A DNA stretch of 64,000 nt from Apoderus coryli (lineage: Eukaryota > Arthropoda > Insecta > Coleoptera > Attelabidae): positions 1,853,981-1,917,980 of the forward strand of contig OU452216.1 in assembly GCA_911728435.2 (NCBI GenBank), given 5' to 3'. Position numbers and translations under genes: made by a program. How positions within the stretch are numbered: position 1 is the stretch's first letter; each line of letters begins with the position of its first letter. Positions 40,717-51,450 of the stretch are shown in pieces. The notes beneath the pieces are model-generated. The model was not told the origin of the DNA and made no database searches. It saw only the letters and a program-made list of their open reading frames with translations.

Positions 40717-40735
40717 GAAATCCCGCAGGGATTTC
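40717..40735 (+). other. Hairpin H1, unit 9 tail
   Basis: Arms GAAATCCC/GGGATTTC, loop GCA. Confidence 0.85.
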
Positions 40736-40821
40736 TTGTTAAATATTAATAAAACCCGTACAGTCCGTCTCTGTCTAAAATTGGGAAAAAAAGACCAAAA
40801 GTGTGGCGGATTTGGCATCTA

Positions 40822-40840
40822 GCCACGCCGAAGGCGTGGC
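40822..40840 (+). other. Hairpin H2, unit 10
   Basis: Arms GCCACGCC/GGCGTGGC, loop GAA (allele c). Confidence 0.85.
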
Positions 40841-42966
40841 CCCCGCTTTATTGATATAGAAACTTTATTTTTTGCACAATAGAATAGGCTATATATTAAA
40901 GCGGATTGGATGCATTAAAATTATGTATTTTAATCATTTATATACCTCTGCACAAACGGAATTAAAGTGTGAGAAGGAGGTGAATAACTTTTTCTACGAG
41001 AAAATTCAAGAAAACAACAAGCACAAAACTGCAAAAAATGCTACTACTAAATCAATAAATTTACCTTTTTGTAACATCCACACATACAACAAAAGCATTT
41101 TGATTTATACTAGGCACTGTTCTAAACACGGCAGTGCACTTTTACGGTATGGTACGGCCCTTTATTACATTTTTAATTGTAAACTAAAAATGTTGAAAAA
41201 TCTTCCGAGACTTCGTACATTCATCAATCTGACATAAGTTATTGTTATGTATTGTTGTAACCTGACGTTTTTTGGTACCGATTCAGTTCTGTCATTACTG
41301 TTTTTCAGTTCTGTCATTACTGTTTTTGTTTACAAAAACTTTCAATGAAACTAAATATAGATATGTGATTATAATAAGAAGCCATATACACCTATAATAA
41401 GTATCCATATAAATAGAAGGAATAAAAAACTACCTATAGTAAAATTAAACTGCCACTCATAAACTTTCGCAGAGAATAACAACAATGAACACAAATTATG
41501 AGTAAACATTGCACAGTAAGTATTGTACATAAATTCTATATTTTAGGCTACTAACTAGGTACCTACTACCATCGAAAATATACTACGACCACGATTTTTA
41601 TATCTACGGTGCTACTACTACACATTATTATGATCAAAACAACAACATCTAATTACAGTGAAATCGTACCTTTTGCAAACACAGACATAGGTAGAATACC
41701 TAATAAATGTAACTACCTACTTCAAATACGTAATGAAGGTTATATTAAACAACAAAGTGATAGAAACAGAAATATACCTATGCAAGTAAGTACCGATTCA
41801 GTTCTGTCATTACTGTTTTTGTTAATTCCAAGTAGTAGGTATACTAAAAACTTTCAATGAAACTAAATATAGATATGTGATTTTGTAGCGATATTAAATA
41901 AGTATCCATTATAAATAGAAGTAAGGAATAAAAAAACTACCTATAGTAAAATTAAACTGCTACTTATTTATCTTATACCTAGAAAATCACGTACCTATAA
42001 CTACACTTACTTGCTGAATGTTTTTATTTCAAAATACACAATAATTAAAATTTCTTAAACTACAAATACAACACAGTTTTGTGTTAGGTGCATAGATAAT
42101 TTAACTATATAAATAAACTAAATTTGGACTACGCGCGACATCATCACACACATTTTAAAAACATTGGTATATTAATAGGTATAACCTACACACACTGAAA
42201 ATATTATAATAAACCGAACGAAATTTCATAATTTTTAAACACCAAATCATGATTTTGTTTATGTCGCCTGAGCAGAGCTTCGTTGGTCACTTTATAGTCC
42301 ACATAATTTTAACAAACGGCTGTATGTCCACATTTTGAACGCCTATTTTGTTGATAGTGTCAGTTTGGGTTAGGTATTAACAATTTCTCACTAAAATTAC
42401 TTCAAATATACAATGGCATATTCTAAATTTACTACAAATACTTTTAATAACCATTTTATAACAATACAATTTAACAACATGTTGATAGGAATTGAAAACT
42501 GTTAGGCAATTAATGTACACAAATAAAACCAAATTATGACGTGACCTAGAAGTGTCAACCAAACAAAAATAAGTGACACTAACGTCAGAAAAAAATTCTG
42601 CCAAATTATGACGTGAAACTAGAGGTGCAACTATATTGGAATTTGTCGATTTATTTTGAAAGCCATTTTCATGACTATATTCTTAGAAAAGCATATAGGA
42701 CATGCAATTTCGTATATTTTTAATAACAATCCTATAAAAAGACTAACGTAAATTGCATTGAACAAGTATTAATCTTTAAATCTCATTTCAATCAATGACC
42801 TTTATTTAATATCTTATGCTTATGCAACCTCCAACACATCATTATGGTATTTACGGTTGCATAACCTCTTCTATGGAATAAGACACTTTTCGATGCTCTT
42901 CAATTTTGTCTAAAGTAGATTGCAATCGAAAAACTTTTAAATCTTTAGAAATTTTTAACGTACACT

Positions 42967-44368
42967 TTAAATTTATATACAGGGTGAATCAAAAATGTAT
43001 TTCTTTATTTTGTTAAGGTGAAATAGTATTGTTTTGAATAACTTTTTGATTTCTTTAGATTTCAAATCAAGATTTTTTTTAAAGTTAAACTATAAGCTCA
43101 AATTTATATATAGGGTGAATCAAAAATGTATTTCTTTATTTTGTTAAGGTGAAATATTTTGAATAATTGTTTGATTTCTTTAGATTTCAAATCAAGATTT
43201 TTTTAAAAGTTAAACTATAAGCTCAAATTTATATACAGGGTGAATCAAAAATGTATTTCTTTATTTTGTTAAGGTGAAATAGTATTGTTTTGAATAACTT
43301 TTTGATTTCTTTAGATTTCAAATCAAGATTTTTTTAAAAGTTAAACTATAAGCTCAAATTTATATACAGGGTGAATCAAAAATGTATTTCTTTATTTTGT
43401 TAAGGTGAAATAGTATTGTTTTGAATAACTTTTTGATTTCTTTAGATTTCAAATCAAGATTTTTTGAAAGTTAAACTATAAGCTCAAATTTATATACAGG
43501 GTGAATCAAAAATGTATTTCTTTATTTTGTTAAGGTGAAATATTTTGAATAATTTTTTGATTTCTTTAGATTTCAAATCAAGATTTTTTGAAAGTTAAAC
43601 TATAAGCTCAAATTTATATACAGGGTGAATCAAAAATGTATTTCTTTATTTTGTTTAGGTGAAATATTTTGAATAATTTTTTGATTTCTTTAGATTTCAA
43701 ATCAAGATTTTTTGAAAGTTAAACTATAAGCTCAAATTTATATACAGGGTGAATCAAAAATGTATTTCTTTATTTTGTTAAGGTGAAATATTTTGAATAA
43801 TTTTTTGATTTCTTTAGATTTCAAATCAAGATTTTTTGAAAGTTAAACTATAAGCTCAAATTTATATACAGGGTGAATCAAAAATGTATTTCTTTATTTT
43901 TTTAAGGTGAAAAAGTATTGTTTTGAATAACTTTTTGATTTCTTTAGATTTCAAATCAAGATTTTTTGAAAGTTAAACTATAAGCTCAAATTTATATACA
44001 GGGTGAATCAAAAATGTATTTCTTTATTTTGTTTAGGTGAAATAGTAATATTTTGAATAACTTTTTGATTTCTTTAGATTTCAAATCAAGATTTTTTGAA
44101 AGTTAAACTATAAGCTCAAATTTATATACAGGGTGAATCAAAAATGTATTTCTTTATTTTGTTAAGGTGAAATATTTTGAATAATTTTTTGATTTCTTTA
44201 GATTTCAAATCAAGATTTTTTGAAAGTTAAACTATAAGCTCAAATTTATATACAGGGTGAATCAAAAATGTCTTTCTTTATTTTGTTAAGGTGAAATAGT
44301 AATATTTTGAATAATTTTTTGATTTCTTTGGGTTTCAATTCAAGATTTCTTTGAAAGTTAAACTATAT
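42967..44368 (+). repeat. Minisatellite array of unit 10
   Basis: About eleven copies of the 119-131-bp subfamily (cores from 42974). The last copy has ATGTCTTTC in place of ATGTATTTC. Confidence 0.92.
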
Positions 44369-44738
44369 GCTCCAAGAGGTTTTCTACGGGGTAACTCAAA
44401 AATGTTTCTATTTATTTTCAATAATAGATAGAAACATTTTCAGATTTTCAGCTCTGGCAATACTTTTTTGTAATTATTTTTTTGTAATTTTTTTTTTTTA
44501 TTTTTTTTTTTTGAAAATTTTTTTTTTCGAAATTTTTTTTTTTAAATTTTTTTTTCAAAATTTTTTTTTTCAAAAATTTTTTTTTTTTTTATTTTTTTTT
44601 TTTAAATATTTTTTTCTTTATTTTTTTTATTGACACATTTCTTTTTCCTTAAAATTTTTTTTCTTGATTTTTTTTTTCCTTTTTTTTTATAATCCTCAAT
44701 GACTTTTTTTATAGATAAAACTACCACACAACGACTGG

Positions 44739-44757
44739 GAAATCCCGAAGGGATTTC
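44739..44757 (+). other. Hairpin H1, unit 10 tail
   Basis: Arms GAAATCCC/GGGATTTC, loop GAA. Confidence 0.85.
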
Positions 44758-44760
44758 TTG

Positions 44761-46031
44761 TTAATATTAATAAAACCCGTACAGTCCGTCTCTGTCTAAA
44801 ATTGGGAAAAAAAGACCAAAAGTGTGGCGGATTTGGCATCTAGCCACGCCGAAGGCGTGGCCCCCGCTTTATTGATATAGAAACTTTCTTTTTTGCACAA
44901 TAGAATAGGCTATATATTAAAGCGGATTGGGTGCATTAAAATTATGTATTTTAATCATTTATATACCTCTGCACAAACAGAATTAAAGTGTGAGAAGGAG
45001 GTGAATAACTTTTTCTACGAGAAAATTCAAGAAAACAACAACATAAAACTGCCAAAAATGCTACTACTAAAGCAATAAATTTACCTTTGTGCAACATCCA
45101 CACATACAATAAAAGCCTTTTGATTTATACTAGGCACTGTTCTAAACACGGCAGTGCACTTTTACGGTATGGTACGGCCCTTTATTACATTTTTAATTGT
45201 AAACTAAAAATGTTGAAAAATCTTCCGAGACTTCGTACATTCATCAATCTGACATAAGTTATTGTTATGTATTGTTGTAACCTGACGTCTTCTGGTACCG
45301 ATTCAGTTCTGTCATTACTGTTTTTGAGTTCTGTCATTACTGTTTTTGTTACAAAAACTTTCAATGAAACTAAATATAGATATGTGATTATAATAAGAAG
45401 CCATATACACCTATAATAAGTATCCATATAAATAGAAGGAATAAAAAACTACCTATAGTAAAATTAAACTGCCACTCATAAACTTTCGCAGAGAATAACA
45501 ACAATGAACACAAATTATGAGTAAACATTGCACAGTAAGTATTGTACATAAATTCTTTATTTTAGGCTACTAACTAGGTACCTACTACCATCGAAAATAT
45601 ACTACGACTACGATTTTTATATCTACGGTGCTACTACTACACAATGTAATACATTCGTTGTTGCTATTACCTACCTATATTATGATCAAAACAACAACAT
45701 CTAATTACAGTGAAATCGTACCTTTTGCAAACACAGACATAGGTAGAATACCTAATAAATGTAACTACCTACTTCAAATACGTAATGAAGGTTATATTAA
45801 ACAACAAAGTGATAGAAACAGAAATATACCTATGCAAGTAAGTACCGATTCAGTTCTGTCATTACTGTTTTTGTTAATTCCAAGTAGTAGGTATACTAAA
45901 AACTTTCAATGAAACTAAATATAGATATGTGATTTTGTAGCGATATTAAATAAGTATTAATAGGTATCCATTATAAATAGAAGTAAGGAATAAAAAACTG
46001 CCTATAGTAAAATTAAACTGCTACTTATTTA
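44761..46031 (+). mobile_element. Unit 11a (head c, body B, truncated)
   Basis: Head c (H2 44843-44861) and the first part of body B. It stops at ...GCTACTTATTTAT, where all other B units continue CTTATACC. No minisatellite, T-rich tract or H1 follows; the head of another unit starts immediately. The unit is therefore 3'-truncated at a junction with at most 1 nt of overlap. Confidence 0.78.
44843..44861 (+). other. Hairpin H2, unit 11a
   Basis: Arms GCCACGCC/GGCGTGGC, loop GAA (allele c). Confidence 0.85.
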
Positions 46032-48081
46032 TTAATATTAATAAAACCCGTACAGTCCGTCTCTGTCTAAAATTGGAAAAAAAACGCATGATTTGCGTGC
46101 AAGTTGGCATCTCGCCACGCCGGAGGCGTGGCCCCAGCTGTATTTATATCGAAACTTTACTTTTTTAAGACTGGTATAGGCTATATATGAAAGCGGATTG
46201 GATGCATTAAAATTATGTATTTTAATCATTTATATACCTCTGCACAAACGGAATTAAAGTGTGAGAAGGAGGTGAATAACTTTTTCTACGAGAAAATTCA
46301 AGAAAACAACAAGCACAAAACTGCAAAAAATGCTACTACTAAATCAATAAATTTACCTTTTTGTAACATCCACACATACAACAAAAGCATTTTGATTTAT
46401 ACTAGGCACTGTTCTAAACACGGCAGTGCACTTTTACGGTATGGTACGGCCCTTTATTACATTTTTAATTGTAAACTAAAAATGTTGAAAAATCTTCCGA
46501 GACTTCGTACATTCATCAATCTGACATAAGTTATTGTTATGTATTGTTGTAACCTGACGTTTTTTGGTACCGATTCAGTTCTGTCATTACTGTTTTTCAG
46601 TTCTGTCATTACTGTTTTTGTTTACAAAAACTTTCAATGAAACTAAATATAGATATGTGATTATAATAAGAAGCCATATACACCTATAATAAGTATCCAT
46701 ATAAATAGAAGGAATAAAAAACTACCTATAGTAAAATTAAACTGCCACTCATAAACTTTCGCAGAGAATAACAACAATGAACACAAATTATGAGTAAACA
46801 TTGCACAGTAAGTATTGTACATAAATTCTATATTTTAGGCTACTAACTAGGTACCTACTACCATCGAAAATATACTACGACCACGATTTTTATATCTACG
46901 GTGCTACTACTACACATTATTATGATCAAAACAACAACATCTAATTACAGTGAAATCGTACCTTTTGCAAACACAGACATAGGTAGAATACCTAATAAAT
47001 GTAACTACCTACTTCAAATACGTAATGAAGGTTATATTAAACAACAAAGTGATAGAAACAGAAATATACCTATGCAAGTAAGTACCGATTCAGTTCTGTC
47101 ATTACTGTTTTTGTTAATTCCAAGTAGTAGGTATACTAAAAACTTTCAATGAAACTAAATATAGATATGTGATTTTGTAGCGATATTAAATAAGTATCCA
47201 TTATAAATAGAAGTAAGGAATAAAAAAACTACCTATAGTAAAATTAAACTGCTACTTATTTATCTTATACCTAGAAAATCACGTACCTATAACTACACTT
47301 ACTTGCTGAATGTTTTTATTTCAAAATACACAATAATTAAAATTTCTTAAACTACAAATACAACACAGTTTTGTGTTAGGTGCATAGATAATTTAACTAT
47401 ATAAATAAACTAAATTTGGACTACGCGCGACATCATCACACACATTTTAAAAACATTGGTATATTAATAGGTATAACCTACACACACTGAAAATATTATA
47501 ATAAACCGAACGAAATTTCATAATTTTTAAACACCAAATCATGATTTTGTTTATGTCGCCTGAGCAGAGCTTCGTTGGTCACTTTATAGTCCACATAATT
47601 TTAACAAACGGCTGTATGTCCACATTTTGAACGCCTATTTTGTTGATAGTGTCAGTTTGGGTTAGGTATTAACAATTTCTCACTAAAATTACTTCAAATA
47701 TACAATGGCATATTCTAAATTTACTACAAATACTTTTAATAACCATTTTATAACAATACAATTTAACAACATGTTGATAGGAATTGAAAACTGTTAGGCA
47801 ATTAATGTACACAAATAAAACCAAATTATGACGTGACCTAGAAATGTCAACCAAACAAAAATAAGTGACACTAACGTCAGAAAAAAATTCTGCCAAATTA
47901 TGACGTGAAACTAGAGGTGCAACTATATTGGAATTTGTCGATTTATTTTGAAAGCCATTTTCATGACTATATTCTTAGAAAAGCATATAGGACATGCAAT
48001 TTCGTATATTTTTAATAACAATCCTATAAAAAGACTAACGTAAATTGCATTGAACAAGTATTAATCTTTAAATCTCATTTC
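46032..48081 (+). mobile_element. Unit 11b (head d, body B), lacks 3' end
   Basis: Starts TTAATATTAATAAAACC without any preceding H1, so it fixes the 5' end of the repeat. H2 lies at 46114-46132 and is preceded by a small hairpin ACGCA-TGATT-TGCGT (46084-46098). Body B is almost base-for-base that of unit 10 up to about 48080. The sequence then leaves the B consensus just after AAATCTCATTTCA, where other units continue ATCAATGACC. Confidence 0.75.
46084..46132 (+). other. Double hairpin incl. H2, unit 11b
   Basis: ACGCA-TGATT-TGCGT, then H2 with arms GCCACGCC/GGCGTGGC and loop GGA (46114-46132, allele d). The stem matches allele c, but the loop and flanks differ. Confidence 0.82.
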
Positions 48082-49447
48082 ACAACAACGAGGAGTAGCA
48101 ATTTTCACTCACCTATTTTAAACGCACGTTCCTTTTACAGAACAAAAAAGTGCATGAAGTTAGAGTCGAACAATATGTGCCTGAGTTGTAACCTATGGAT
48201 AGGATGACTTCTTTTGGTACCGATTCAGTTCTTTCATTACTGTTTTTGTTACAAAAATTCCAAATAGTAGGTATATTAAAAACTTTCAATGAAACTAAAT
48301 ATAGATATGTGATTTTGTACCGAAATTAAACAAGTAGCCATATACCTATAATAGGTATCCATTATAAATTGAAGTAAGGAATAAAAAACTGCTACTTATT
48401 TATCTTATACCTAGAAAATCACGTACCTATAACTACGCTTACTTGCTGAATGTTTTTATTTCAAAATACACAATAATTAAAATTCCTTAAACTACAAATA
48501 CAAACAATAAACTTTAGAGTTTTGTGTTAGGTGCATAGGTAATTTAACTATATTAATAAACTAAATTTGGGCTACGGGCGACTTTATCACACACATTTTA
48601 AAAACATTGGTATATTAATAGGTATAACCTACACACACTGAAAATATTATAATAAACCGAACGAAATTTCATAATTTCTAAACACCAAATCATGATTTAG
48701 TTTATGTCGCCTGAGCAGAGCTTCGTTGTTGATCACTTTATAGTCGACAAAATTTTAAACAAACGGCTGTATGTCCACATTTTGAACGCCTATTTTGTTG
48801 ATAGTGTCAGTTTGGGTTAGGTATTAACAATTTCTCACTAAAATTTACTACAAATACTTTTAATAACCATTTTATAACAATACAATTTAACAACAATTTG
48901 ATCTTAAACATGAAAATAATGCCGAAAACTGTTAGGCTGTCAATGTACACAAATAAAACCAAATTATGACGTGAACTAGAAGTGTCAACCAAACAAAAAT
49001 AAGTGACACTAACGTCAGAAAAAAATTCTGCCAAATTATGACAAACCAACGAAGCCAAAATAGATAGACAGATAGTCCTAAAATTAACGTCCGCCGCTAT
49101 TAACGTTAACGTTAATTTAACACCAACGATTTTCAAATAGACAGATGTGGTAGGTTTATAAAATGATGATAATCATATTATAGGCAGCCATTTTTAGGCT
49201 AGCAGATTTAAAATACCTAACTAATATATTTATAGTAGGTATTTAGTATAAAATTTTATAAGGTTATTGAATTTGACAAGTGGATTTATTATTTAAATTA
49301 GGTATGTATCAGATTATAACAAAATTAATTAATAAGCGCATGTACAGGGTGATGCAAAAAAAAAAACATTAATTAGCCAACATTTTACAAATTTTCCAGA
49401 TTGTAATCAAATAAATTTTAAATGTTTAGAAATTTTTAGCATACACT

Positions 49448-49965
49448 TAAATTTATATACGGGGTGAGTCAAAAATGTATTTCATCACTTTGTTAAGGAC
49501 AAAAAAGTAATATTTTGAATAATTTTTATATTTCTTTAGATTTCAAATCAAGATTTTTTTGAAAGCTAAACTATAGCCTCCTAGAGGTTATCTACGGGGT
49601 CACTCAAAAATGTTTATGAATGTAATTTATTATTTAAGACTTTTAGAGAACTTTATCAGCGATAGGTGACTTTTTATTTTCTTTGAAAGAGAAACTTTTA
49701 GCATAGGCTTTAAATTTATATACGGGGTGAGTCAAAAATGTATTTCATTATTTTGGACAAAAAAGTAATATTTTAAAGAATTTTTTGATTTCTTTAGATT
49801 TCAATTCAAGTTTTCTGTGAAAGTTAAACTATAAGCTCAAATTTATATACAGGGTGAATCAAAAATGTATTTCTTTATTTTGTTAAGGTCAAATAGTAAT
49901 ATTTTGAATAATTTTTTGATATCTTTAGATTTCAATTCAAGATTTCTTTGAAAGTTAAACTACAT
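49448..49965 (+). repeat. Degenerate minisatellite copies of unit 11c
   Basis: Three diverged copies (cores near 49454, 49717, 49844), two with GGGTGAGTC instead of GGGTGAATC. They resemble an ancestral mixture of all three subfamilies: the second carries the CGATAGGTGAC word and the third TTTTCTGTGAAAG. Confidence 0.85.
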
Positions 49966-50317
49966 GCTCCTAGAGGTTATCTACGGGGTAACTCAAAAAT
50001 GTTTCTATTTATTTTCAATAATAGATAGAAACATTTTCAGATTTTCAGCTCTGGCAATACTTTTTTTTAATTAATTTTTGAATTATTTTTTTTGAAAATT
50101 TTTTTTTCTTATTTTTTTTTTAAATTTTTTTTGAAAATTTTTTTTTTGAACATTTTTTTTTATTATTTTTTTTTTTTAATTTTTTTTTTTTTAAATTTTT
50201 TTTTTAATAATAGAAACATTTTTTTCCTTGAAATTTTTTTTCTTGATTTTTTTTTTCCTTTTTTTTTATAACCCTCAATGACTTTTTTCATAGACAAAAC
50301 TACCACACAACGACTGG

Positions 50318-50336
50318 GAAATCCCAAAGGGATTTC
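50318..50336 (+). other. Hairpin H1, unit 11c tail
   Basis: Arms GAAATCCC/GGGATTTC, loop AAA. It is the only H1 whose loop does not start with G. Confidence 0.82.
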
Positions 50337-50422
50337 TTGTTTAATATTAATAACGGGTGATGTTCGCGTTTCTTTCTAAAATTGGAAAAAAAACGCATGA
50401 TTTGCGTGCAAGTTGGCATCTC

Positions 50423-50441
50423 GCCACGCCGGAGGCGTGGC
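50423..50441 (+). other. Hairpin H2, unit 12
   Basis: Arms GCCACGCC/GGCGTGGC, loop GGA (allele d). The upstream ACGCA-TGATT-TGCGT hairpin is also present (near 50393). Confidence 0.83.
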
Positions 50442-50970
50442 CCCAGCTGTATTTATATCGAAACTTTAGTTTTTTAAGACTGGAATAGGCTATATATGAA
50501 AGCGGATTGGATGCATTAAAATTATGTATTTTAATCATTTATATACCTCTGCACAAACGGAATTAAAGTGTGAGAAGGAGGTGAATAACTTTTTCTACGA
50601 GAAAATTCAAGAAAACAACAAGCACAAAACTGTAAAAAATGCTACTACTAAATCAATAAATTTACCTTTTTGCAACATCCCCACATACAATAAAAGCCTT
50701 TTGATTTATACTAGGCACTGTTCTAAACACGGCAGTGCACTTTTACGGTATGGTACGGCCCTTTAGTACATTTTTAATTGTAAACTAAAAATGTTGAAAA
50801 ATCTTCCGAGACTTCGTACATTCATCAATCTGACATAAGTTATTGTTATGTATTGTTGTAACCTGACGTTTTTTGGTACCGATTCAGTTCTGTCATTACT
50901 GTTAATTTGTCACAAAAACTTTCAATGAAACTAAATATAAATATAATAGGTATCCATATCAATAGAAGTA

Positions 50971-51450
50971 AGGAATAAAAAACTACCTATAGTAAAATTA
51001 AACTGCCACTCATAAACTTCCGCAGAGGTAAACAACATTCGTAAACATTGCTCAGTAAGTATTTTACATAATATTTTATATTTTAGGCTACTAACTAGGT
51101 ACCTACTACCATCGAAAATATACTACGACTACGATTTTTATATTTACGGTGCTACCTACTACTACACAATGTGATACATTCGTTGTTGCTGCTGTTACCT
51201 ACCTATATTAAGGAATAAAAAACTACCTATAGTAAAATTAAACTGCCACTCATAAACTTCCGCAGAGGTAAACAACATTCGTAAACATTGCTCAGTAAGT
51301 ATTTTACATAATATTTTATATTTTAGGCTACTAACTAGGTACCTACTACCATCGAAAATATACTACGACTACGATTTTTATATTTACGGTGCTACCTACT
51401 ACTACACAATGTGATACATTCGTTGTTGCTGCTGTTACCTACCTATATTA
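50971..51450 (+). repeat. Exact 240-bp tandem duplication
   Basis: Copies start AGGAATAAAAAACTACC at 50971 and 51211. No difference was seen over 240 bp, so the event is recent or is an assembly duplication. Confidence 0.9.

Larger units (their letters stand above)
35685..40738 (+). mobile_element. Unit 9 (head c, body B, long array)
   Basis: Head c (H2 35768-35786) and body B (about 35860-37940), with the AGTATTAATAGGTATCC form shortened to AGTATCC near 36880, a deletion shared with units 10 and 11b. Its minisatellite array (37944-40389) has about nineteen copies and accounts for the 5.05-kb length. T-rich tract 40485-40667; H1 40717-40735. Confidence 0.75.
40739..44760 (+). mobile_element. 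Unit 10 (head c, body B)
   Basis: Head c (H2 40822-40840). Body B (about 40910-42960) is nearly identical to unit 11b; both share the GACCACGATT and TTCTATATTTTAGG variants. Minisatellites 42967-44368. The block after the array reads CTCCAAGAGG instead of CTCCTAGAGG. The T-rich tract (44464-44690) differs from all others, with CAAAATT interruptions and an added TATTGACAC, and the tail reads AATCCTCAATG instead of ACCCTCAATG. H1 44739-44757. Confidence 0.75.
48082..50339 (+). mobile_element. Unit 11c, diverged body B/C with degenerate array
   Basis: An unmatched leader (48082-48200) is followed by a diverged second copy of body-B sequence (about 48205-49060), which runs into tail-C-like DNA (GACAAACCAACGAAGCC, including the ATTAACGTTAACG palindrome near 49099). 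Three degenerate minisatellite copies (49448-49965), a T-rich tract (50061-50270) and H1 with the unusual loop AAA (50318-50336) follow. Its greater divergence suggests an older copy near the array's edge. Confidence 0.68.

Noticed and set aside
46032..46041. TAATATTA at the unit start resembles the rolling-circle origin word of geminiviruses and related viruses
   Set aside because: It is not in a hairpin loop, lacks the following AC, and in half of the units is replaced by TAATATATACTAA. The AT-rich context makes chance likely.
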